NCBI GenBank assembly: GCA_903919165.1
Contig: CAIXHJ010000463.1
Coordinates: forward strand, 1-12,484
Length of the DNA stretch: 12,484 nucleotides
From: an uncultured Holophagaceae bacterium
Lineage (GTDB): Bacteria > Acidobacteriota > Holophagae > Holophagales > Holophagaceae
Direction: 5' to 3'
Below are positions 7,260 to 12,484 of this stretch, piece after piece. The notes under the pieces were generated by a model, which saw only the letters and a list, made by a program, of their open reading frames with translations, was not told the origin of the DNA and made no database searches. A program made the translations under genes and the position numbers. Within the stretch, counting starts at the first letter, position 1. Each line of letters begins with the position of its first letter.

Positions 7260-9263
7260 ATGCGCACTGCCCTCTTCCTCACGGCCTCCGTGGCTCTGCT
7301 CGCCTCGCGTCCACTGCAGGTGGACGACTTGTTCAAGGTCAAGCGCGTCGCCGATCCCCAGATCTCCGCGGCAGGCGCCTTGGCCTACCAGATGGGGACG
7401 GTGGACTTCACCGCCAACAAGATCGTCACTCACATCTGGTTCAGAGCTGCGCACGGCACAACGAAGATACTGGACCTGGGCAGCGGCAGCCAGTCCCATC
7501 CCCGGTTCAGCCCTGATGGCAAGCGGCTGGCGTACCTGTCCGGCGGCCAGGTGTGGATCGTGGATCTCGGCTCAAAGGAGAAGCGCCAGCTCACGAAGTT
7601 GAGCGGTGACGCAGGGGGCCAGACCTGGAGCCCCGATGGCAGGTGGGTCGCCTTCCTCAGCACCACGGTACCCAGCGGCGTTGAGGCTGAGAACGTCGCC
7701 TACCTCAAGGCCAAGGAGGACTCCAAGGTCACGGGCCGTCTCTACACCACGCTGACCTACCGCCATTGGAACGAGTGGAAGGATCCGAAGCAGGTGAGCC
7801 ACCTCTTCGTGGTGCCCTCTGATGGCAGAGCAGCGCCGCGGGATCTCACGGCAGGCTTCACAACCGACGTGCCCAACTACGCCGATGTGTCCGCGGGTGA
7901 CGGCTACGCCTGGGCGCCCGACAGCAAGGCTCTGGCCTTTGAATCCGCCCCCGATCAAGTCAAAGCAACCAGCACCAATGGCGAGATCTTCGAGGTCGCC
8001 ATCAACGGTGGCCCCGCGAGGAAGCTGACCGACAACCCGGCCATGGACAACACTCCCCGCTACTCGCCGGATGGGAAGTTCCTCGCCTGGCGCGCCCAGC
8101 GCCGTACCGGCTTCGAGTCGGACAAGTTCGAGCTGTGGGTCATGGACCGCGCCGACGGCAAGGTGGTGCGAACTACCCAGGCCTTCGACCAGAGCTTCGG
8201 CGACTTCCAGTGGCAGGGAGGGGACCTGATCGGTGTCTGTGAACGCCAGGGCCATGCGGACCTCTTCCGCTGGGATGGTGACACTGCCCAGCGGCTCAGC
8301 ACGGACCTGTACATCGAGAGCTTCGCCCTGGGGAAGGATCAGGCTGTGCTGCTGTCCACCAGCCTGGCCATCCCTCCGGATCTCTATACCTTGGACCTCA
8401 AGTCCGGAAGGACGGCCCGCCTCACCAGGCACAACGAAGCCCTGGCAGTCGAGCTGGGCCTCAACAAGGCCGAGGATCTCTGGGTGGACACCCTGCCCTT
8501 GGAGGGCAAGCCGATCAAGACCCACGCCTTCATCATCAAGCCCGTGGGCTACGACCCCACCAAGTCCTACCCGGTGGCCTTCATCATCCATGGCGGCCCC
8601 CAAGGTGATAACGCGGATGACTGGCATCCCCGCTGGAACCCCCAGGCCTGGGCCGGACGGGGCTTCATCACCGTGCTGCCCAATCCGCGCGGCTCGACGG
8701 GCTTTGGCCAGGCCTACGCCGACGCCATCAGCGGCGACTGGAACGGCGCCGTCATGACCGACCTGATGAACACCCTGGATGCGATCCTGAAGCTGTATCC
8801 CAACGCCGATCCCAGGCGCGTGGTGGCCTGCGGTGGAAGTTATGGGGGCTACGCCACCAACTGGCTGGCCGGACACCAGGCGGACCGCTTCGCCGCCTTC
8901 GTCACCCACGCCGGCATCTTCAACACCGAGTCCATGCTGTTGGGCACTGAAGAGCTGTGGTTGCCCCGCTGGGAGTTCAAGGGCTGGCCCTGGGATAACG
9001 CGGAGGCCAAGGCCCGCTGGCAGTCCCAGAGCCCCAGCAGCGCCGTCGCGCAGATGACGAAACCCATGCTCGTCATCCACGGCGAATTGGACTACCGGGT
9101 GCCCGTGAGCGAGGCCTTCCAGCTCTACAACACTTTGCAGCTGCGAGGGGTCCCCAGCGAGCTGCTCTACTTCCCCGACGAGTTCCACTTCGTCCTGAAA
9201 CCCCAGAACAGCAAGCTCTGGTACGAGACCGTGCTGGGCTGGTGCGAGCAGTGGACGAAGTAG
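7260..9263 (+). CDS. S9 family prolyl-oligopeptidase-type peptidase, exported
   Basis: A 667-residue serine peptidase of the dipeptidyl-peptidase IV / acylaminoacyl-peptidase family, expected to cleave short peptides. The N-terminus (MRTALFLTASVALLAS) looks like a short signal peptide, so a periplasmic or exported location is likely. A beta-propeller built from PD40-type repeats covers roughly residues 45-390, with SPDGK-like signatures at 82, 123, 218 and 268. The alpha/beta hydrolase domain follows: HGGPQG at 444-449 for the oxyanion region, the nucleophile motif GGSYGGY with S527, D611 in GELDYRVP and H643 in DEFHF, so the triad is complete and correctly ordered. Ribosome-binding site GGAG is 5 bases before ATG. 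The exact substrate and whether it is an amino- or oligopeptidase cannot be told. Confidence 0.94.
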   Translation: MRTALFLTASVALLASRPLQVDDLFKVKRVADPQISAAGALAYQMGTVDFTANKIVTHIWFRAAHGTTKILDLGSGSQSHPRFSPDGKRLAYLSGGQVWIVDLGSKEKRQLTKLSGDAGGQTWSPDGRWVAFLSTTVPSGVEAENVAYLKAKEDSKVTGRLYTTLTYRHWNEWKDPKQVSHLFVVPSDGRAAPRDLTAGFTTDVPNYADVSAGDGYAWAPDSKALAFESAPDQVKATSTNGEIFEVAINGGPARKLTDNPAMDNTPRYSPDGKFLAWRAQRRTGFESDKFELWVMDRADGKVVRTTQAFDQSFGDFQWQGGDLIGVCERQGHADLFRWDGDTAQRLSTDLYIESFALGKDQAVLLSTSLAIPPDLYTLDLKSGRTARLTRHNEALAVELGLNKAEDLWVDTLPLEGKPIKTHAFIIKPVGYDPTKSYPVAFIIHGGPQGDNADDWHPRWNPQAWAGRGFITVLPNPRGSTGFGQAYADAISGDWNGAVMTDLMNTLDAILKLYPNADPRRVVACGGSYGGYATNWLAGHQADRFAAFVTHAGIFNTESMLLGTEELWLPRWEFKGWPWDNAEAKARWQSQSPSSAVAQMTKPMLVIHGELDYRVPVSEAFQLYNTLQLRGVPSELLYFPDEFHFVLKPQNSKLWYETVLGWCEQWTK

Positions 9264-9271
9264 AAGAACAG

Positions 9272-9349
9272 ATGAACCACGAACACAGGAAGATCACGAA
9301 GAAGATCTGATTTGAATGTTTCGTGGTCTTCGTGATCTTCGTGGTTCAT
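9272..9349. repeat. Imperfect hairpin of 9-base units between convergent genes; possible bidirectional terminator
   Basis: Between the S9 peptidase stop and the folK stop an inverted repeat pairs 9272-9280 (ATGAACCAC) with 9341-9349, and 9289-9302 (GAAGATCACGAAGA) with 9327-9340. This gives 23 pairs with an 8-base bulge on the left arm and a 24-base loop. Read on the minus strand, the arm next to folK is a tandem run of 9-base units: CCACGAAGA, TCACGAAGA, CCACGAAAC. The loop has AT-rich bases but no canonical T-run follows either arm. It may end transcription from both sides or protect 3' ends; this is inference. It resembles the element between queF and folK. Confidence 0.75.
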
Positions 9350-9817
9350 TCATTTGGGAATGACGCCACCACACTCGCCCGAATCGGACAGGGCGCGCCA
9401 GGGTTCGAGGACGAAGGGGCGGCTGAAGGCTCTGGGGTGGGGTAGTTCCAGGGTCAATTCTGGACCCAATACGCGCAGATCCTCCGGCGACTCCCAGACC
9501 CAGCTGCCCGGCGGACCATCCGTGGTGATGAGGTCCAGGTCCAGTGTGCGCGGGGCATTTCGACCTGAGCTGCGATCGCGGCCGATCGCCACTTCCAGCC
9601 GCAACAGCGACTCCAGCAGACGCCGAGGATCAGGCTCCTCCGTCACCAGGATGGCCACCGTGTTCAGGTAGGCGGGCCCACGACCGGATTCATCCGGCGT
9701 TTCCATCACCAGCGGGGAAGGAACCACCGAGCCCAACGTACGTAGCGCCATGAGACCCGCATCGAGATGCGCTCGGCGATCGCCGAGGTTCGAGCCGAGG
9801 GCAATGACGGCCTTCAT
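9350..9817 (-). CDS. folK: 2-amino-4-hydroxy-6-hydroxymethyldihydropteridine pyrophosphokinase (HPPK)
   Basis: A 155-residue cytoplasmic enzyme that transfers pyrophosphate from ATP to 6-hydroxymethyl-7,8-dihydropterin, a step before dihydropteroate synthase in folate synthesis. The length is normal (about 160). It opens with the family motif ALGSNLGD (residues 5-12), then YLNTVAILV, and has the HPPK signature NAPRTLDLDLI, in which D93 and D95 are the magnesium-binding aspartates; LPHPRAFSRPFVLEPW follows near the end. The frame is open upstream to 9940 and into queF, but homology begins at the ATG at 9817, which is therefore the chosen start. No clear Shine-Dalgarno sequence precedes it, because that stretch is the 3' arm of a repeat hairpin. 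It is the last gene of the minus-strand block. Confidence 0.94.
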   Translation of the reverse strand: MKAVIALGSNLGDRRAHLDAGLMALRTLGSVVPSPLVMETPDESGRGPAYLNTVAILVTEEPDPRRLLESLLRLEVAIGRDRSSGRNAPRTLDLDLITTDGPPGSWVWESPEDLRVLGPELTLELPHPRAFSRPFVLEPWRALSDSGECGGVIPK

Positions 9818-9820
9818 GGG

Positions 9821-9890
9821 AACCGCGAAACCACGCGGAACCTCGCGAAAGACGTTGTTCTTTTCGCGTGCTTTCGCGCCTTTCGCGGTT
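9821..9890. repeat. Imperfect hairpin of 9-base units between queF and folK
   Basis: The perfect outer stem pairs 9821-9830 (AACCGCGAAA) with 9881-9890 (TTTCGCGGTT). An inner stem pairs 9844-9850 (CGCGAAA) with 9862-9868 (TTTCGCG), with an 11-base loop and a partly matched middle. On the minus strand the queF-side arm reads as 9-base units CCGCGAAAG, GCGCGAAAG, then CACGCGAAAA. It begins immediately after the queF stop codon and ends 3 bases before the folK ATG, so it is at once a 3' structure for queF and a 5' leader structure for folK. Confidence 0.75.
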
Positions 9891-10304
9891 TCATTTCTTC
9901 TTCCCGTGTTCCGCCGCCACCAGCGTCCGGATGCCGCCACGGATGAGGAAGTCGCCTTCGACGCGGATCCACTGGGGGCTGAGGGCCTTTACCAGGTCGT
10001 CGAGGATCTGGTTGGTGATGGTCTCGTGGAAGGCACCCTGGTCGCGGAAGCTCCAGAGGTACAGCTTGAGTGACTTGGATTCCACACAGAGCTGGTCCGG
10101 CTGGTAGAGGATGCGCAGTTTGGCGAAGTCCGGCTGGCCGGTGAGCGGGCAAAGGCAGGTGAACTCCTCGGACTCGAAAGTGACTGTGAAGGGCCGCCCA
10201 GGACGCGGGCTCACGAAGGTATCAAGATTCCCAGTCGGGCGCGTCACCACGAACTTGGGGAGGGGATTGGGGAGCGATGCTTGGGGGGCTTTCCGAGTGG
10301 CCAT
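9891..10304 (-). CDS. queF: NADPH-dependent 7-cyano-7-deazaguanine reductase (preQ0 reductase), type I
   Basis: A 137-residue cytoplasmic enzyme that reduces the nitrile of preQ0 to the amine preQ1 in queuosine synthesis, using NADPH. It is the short, single-domain form (Bacillus type is about 165). The active-site block TCLCPLTGQPDFA holds the nucleophile C52 and acid D59. The QueF motif ESKSLKLYL is at 75-83, followed by SFRDQGAFHE with H93 and E94 of the substrate pocket. The tail is lysine-rich (HGKKK). The ATG at 10304 is preceded by a GGATGG sequence 3 bases upstream; a TTG at 10334 would add 10 residues of no recognisable value. No other queuosine gene (queC, queD, queE, tgt) is in the window. 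Confidence 0.95.
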   Translation of the reverse strand: MATRKAPQASLPNPLPKFVVTRPTGNLDTFVSPRPGRPFTVTFESEEFTCLCPLTGQPDFAKLRILYQPDQLCVESKSLKLYLWSFRDQGAFHETITNQILDDLVKALSPQWIRVEGDFLIRGGIRTLVAAEHGKKK

Positions 10305-10377
10305 GTTCCATCCAGCAGAAGGGGAGTGAGGCAAACCTCAAGGTTAACCATCTTTCCATCCCCTCTCGCGAGTAGCC
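10305..10377 (-). other. queF leader with small competing hairpins
   Basis: This 73-base spacer between the radical SAM stop and the queF ATG contains a hairpin TGAGG-CAAA-CCTCA (10327-10340 on the plus strand), next to the palindrome GGTTAACC (10342-10349) and CTCGCGAG (10365-10372). The segment TGAGGC (10327-10332) can instead pair with GCCTCA at 10375-10380, which includes the radical SAM stop codon. I see no preQ1 riboswitch consensus and no convincing promoter. Confidence 0.35.
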
Positions 10378-11883
10378 TCAATGGCCGAGAGGCATGGGCT
10401 TCAGGCCCACCGGCTGGCGGGGATGCCGGTCATAGGGCTTGGCGGCACCTACCCGCTTCGCGGTGAAGTAGCGCTTGGCGGCCCACACCATGGGCAGGTG
10501 GCGAACCAGGTGCCAAAGGCTCCACCGGTGCTCCCAGAGGCGTCGGCTGAACCGCCGCTGGTAGGACTTGCTCTTGTAGAACCGCTCGATGTGGCCGTTA
10601 TACAGCATGTCCATCTGTTCCCGGGAGTCGAAGCCCTGGGGCAGGAACACGGAGTTGACGCAGTTGAGCAGCCGCCAGTCCTCATTGAAGTCCCCCTCTT
10701 GGCCCGCCACGCATTCAGCCCAGAGCGGCGCCCCGTGCAGGGGGCTGAACTTGGTGAGATTCATGTCGTCGAGATCCAGGGAGAGGATGAAGTCGCTGGT
10801 CTTCTGGAAGGTCTCTGGCGTCTCCCCGGGCAGGCCGAAGATGAACAGCCCCTTGGCCCTGAGGCCAGCGGCGTGGACCTTCTCCACCGTGTCCCGAACG
10901 GCCTCCAGGGTGACGCCGACCTTATGCCGGGCCATCAGGCCGGGGTCCGCGCTCTCCACGCCTAGGCTCACCATGACGCAGCCCGCCCGCTTCAGCAGGC
11001 GAAGCAGCTCATCCGAGGTATGGCCCGTCCGGATGATGCAGTTGAAACCCATGCCCAGGGGTTCATCGATGAGGCGCTGGCACAGTTCGGACACACGGCC
11101 TTGATGGGCCGTGAAGAGGTCATCGTAGAAGTTGATGTGATGCACGCCGAAGCGGTCCCGCAGGTGTTTCATTTGGGCGTAGATGTAGGCCGGACTGTTG
11201 AATTTGTACTGATGTTCGAAGACCGTCCGGTCGCAGAAAGAGCAGGTGTAGGGGCAGCCTCGCGAGGTAATCATGGTGGCCCCGTAGCGTTTCACGTAGC
11301 TGAAGAGGGGTAGGTGGTAGCGCTTGGGAAAGGCGACCAGTTTTCCGTAGGCGGGGAACGGGAGCTCATCCAGGTTCAGCAGCCGGGGCCGGCGCGGATT
11401 GGTGACAATGCGCGCCCCGTCGCGCCAGACCAGGTTCGGGATGTCGGCAAGGGCCTTCCCTTCCGCCAGGTCCAACAGGGGACCTTCGCCCTCGCCCAGG
11501 CAGAGGATGTCGAGTTCGGGGAAGCTCTCCAGGAGCGGCGCTCCGACACTCGAGGCATGCACACTGCCCGCCACCAGGCACAGCTCCGATCGGGCCGCCT
11601 TCAGCCGGGTCGCCAGATCCACCGCATCCATGAACCCCGACGTGGTGGCAGAGAAGCCTACGAGGTCCGGCTCCGTGGCGAGGATTTCCGTCGCTTGGCC
11701 GTCCAGCGAAGCCGGGGCCAGCGGGCCGAGGCAGTCATAGACCGCTGTGGGGTGCCCGTGCTGTTCCAGCCAGGCGGCCAGCGACAGGATGCCGAGCGGT
11801 GCCATCCGGTTGGCCAGCACAGAGAAGTCCGGTTGCCCCGGAATGAAGTTGAACCCGGAAGGTTGGACTAGGGTTACGCGCAT
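10378..11883 (-). CDS. B12-binding-domain radical SAM protein
   Basis: A 501-residue protein, substrate unknown. The first part (about 1-150) resembles a cobalamin-binding Rossmann domain: it opens with VTLVQPSG, has APLGILSLAAWLEQHGH, a VGFSATTSG strand-loop, and LGEGEGPLLDL, typical of this class. The DxHxxG histidine motif that ligates cobalt is absent, as in many relatives. The radical SAM core follows after LDELPFPAYG, with the iron-sulfur motif CPYTCSFC (C210, C214, C217), then SLGVESADPGLM and KGLFIFGLPGET. The C-terminal region of about 110 residues is rich in Trp, Arg and Tyr. The chosen ATG at 11883 has GGAGG 3 bases upstream (close spacing) and starts at the conserved first strand; the frame is open to 11985 but that would overlap the preceding gene. 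It lies 25 bases after the acyltransferase gene, suggesting co-transcription and possibly a lipid-related substrate. Confidence 0.88.
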   Translation of the reverse strand: MRVTLVQPSGFNFIPGQPDFSVLANRMAPLGILSLAAWLEQHGHPTAVYDCLGPLAPASLDGQATEILATEPDLVGFSATTSGFMDAVDLATRLKAARSELCLVAGSVHASSVGAPLLESFPELDILCLGEGEGPLLDLAEGKALADIPNLVWRDGARIVTNPRRPRLLNLDELPFPAYGKLVAFPKRYHLPLFSYVKRYGATMITSRGCPYTCSFCDRTVFEHQYKFNSPAYIYAQMKHLRDRFGVHHINFYDDLFTAHQGRVSELCQRLIDEPLGMGFNCIIRTGHTSDELLRLLKRAGCVMVSLGVESADPGLMARHKVGVTLEAVRDTVEKVHAAGLRAKGLFIFGLPGETPETFQKTSDFILSLDLDDMNLTKFSPLHGAPLWAECVAGQEGDFNEDWRLLNCVNSVFLPQGFDSREQMDMLYNGHIERFYKSKSYQRRFSRRLWEHRWSLWHLVRHLPMVWAAKRYFTAKRVGAAKPYDRHPRQPVGLKPMPLGH

Positions 11884-11908
11884 GGGCCTCCACGGGCTGA
11901 CCGCAAGC

Positions 11909-12484
11909 TCAGCCAAGATCGAACCCATCGGCCCAGGCTTCCAACGCATCCATCGCACGCTGAAGCCGCAGGGCTTCAGCGCCATCCTCCACCTTCGGCG
12001 GAATCCTGTAGGGCGTGCCGTACTTGATCACGCAAGTGGCGAACGGCAGGGGGATCACCATGCGATCCCAGGTCCGCAGCTCAAAGTATCGATCGAAGGC
12101 CAGGGTCACGGGGACGATCCATGCGCTGGTCTTGCGGGCCAGGGCGATTGTACCGGGCTTGAGTTCCATGAGAGGGCCGCGTGGGCCATCGGGCGTGATG
12201 CCGAAATCCCAGCCCTGCCGCACTGCCTGGATCATGCGCACCAGGGCCTTGGCGCCATCGTCGCTGGCAGTGCCCCGCACGGCGTGGATGCCGAACCAGC
12301 GCCAGGTGGCGGCACTGCGTTCTCCATCCTTGCTGTCGCTGGAGAGGATGGCCACGCCCTTCACCCGGCGGTGGAAGGGGTAGGCCAGGGGCATCATGAC
12401 AAGGCGGCGGTGCCAGAAGCAGAGGATGAAGCGCTCGTCCCTGGCCACCAGGTCCTCCACGGCCTCGAAGCCCTCGCGCTTCAC
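11909..12484 (-). CDS. DUF374 lysophospholipid acyltransferase-like protein (5' end outside window)
   Basis: The frame is open to the window edge, leaving 191 codons; the GTG at the edge is probably not the start, since family members usually run to about 210-230 residues with an N-terminal hydrophobic segment. Visible family motifs are FWHRRLVMMP (the His-containing acyltransferase-like block), SSDSKDGE, the AVRGTASDDGAKAL block and the very characteristic ITPDGPRGP, followed by KPGTIALARKT and VPVTLAF. DUF374 proteins are related to the LpxL/PlsC acyltransferases and often sit near lipid A genes; acylation of a membrane lipid at the inner membrane is the likely role, but the substrate is not known. 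It is the first visible gene of the minus-strand block, 25 bases before the radical SAM gene. Confidence 0.88.
   Translation of the reverse strand: MKREGFEAVEDLVARDERFILCFWHRRLVMMPLAYPFHRRVKGVAILSSDSKDGERSAATWRWFGIHAVRGTASDDGAKALVRMIQAVRQGWDFGITPDGPRGPLMELKPGTIALARKTSAWIVPVTLAFDRYFELRTWDRMVIPLPFATCVIKYGTPYRIPPKVEDGAEALRLQRAMDALEAWADGFDLG

Noticed and set aside
7572..9188. Minus-strand open frame of 538 codons opposite the S9 peptidase gene
   Set aside because: It is antisense to a protein with a complete catalytic triad, and its composition (Gly/Val/His-rich) is typical of a GC-driven shadow frame. The same holds for the long frames at 6049-7227 and 4425-5558 on the minus strand.
9167..9349. 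Small minus-strand protein with an NHEDHEDHE start
   Set aside because: The repeated residues come from the 9-base DNA repeat of the intergenic hairpin, and the rest is antisense to the S9 peptidase end. The frame has no ribosome-binding site or homology that I recognise.
9272..9890. CRISPR array from the repeated CRCGAA units
   Set aside because: The units are 9 bases long and directly adjacent without spacers, and they fold into hairpins with an opposing arm; no cas gene is nearby.
10305..10377. preQ1 riboswitch upstream of queF
   Set aside because: The expected compact pseudoknot pattern, with an A-rich tail pairing into the first loop, is not visible; only short hairpins are present.
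10381..11871. Plus-strand open frames opposite the radical SAM gene
   Set aside because: They are shadows of the minus-strand gene, which carries the CxxxCxxC motif and family landmarks; the plus-strand translations show none.

Overview
The window is about 12.5 kb of high-GC chromosomal DNA from a bacterium. It is densely coded, with no insertion sequence, prophage, CRISPR array, tRNA or rRNA that I can recognise. The gene mix is an NADP-type glutamate dehydrogenase, secreted S41 and S9 peptidases, an acyl-CoA dehydrogenase, a B12-type radical SAM protein and a DUF374 acyltransferase. With the GC-rich codon use this would fit a Gram-negative soil or sediment bacterium such as an acidobacterium of the Holophaga/Geothrix type. 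That placement is inference from gene content, not a database match.

Layout, plus strand (1-9263): the 3' end of gdhA, closed by a strong intrinsic terminator; a 1004-residue protein joining two receiver-like domains to a PEP/pyruvate-binding ATP-grasp module; gmk (guanylate kinase); a membrane-anchored or secreted S41 carboxy-terminal processing peptidase; an acyl-CoA dehydrogenase; and a secreted S9 prolyl-oligopeptidase-type peptidase. The last three genes are separated by only 13 and 14 bases and are probably co-transcribed.

Layout, minus strand (12484-9350, transcribed leftward): a 5'-truncated DUF374 lysophospholipid acyltransferase-like gene, a B12-binding-domain radical SAM gene, queF (queuosine synthesis) and folK (folate synthesis). 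The spacers are 25, 73 and 73 bases. The two gene blocks converge at 9264-9349, where there is a long imperfect hairpin.

Most genes are core metabolism or envelope functions and are individually ordinary. Two things stand out. One is the large receiver/PEP-binding protein, which has the nucleotide-binding half of a PEP synthase but neither the phosphohistidine domain nor the PEP/pyruvate barrel. The other is a pair of related hairpin repeats built from 9-base units, each starting at the stop codon of a minus-strand gene (folK and queF); the second also covers the ribosome-binding region of folK. I found no clear, complete new defence or biosynthetic system.
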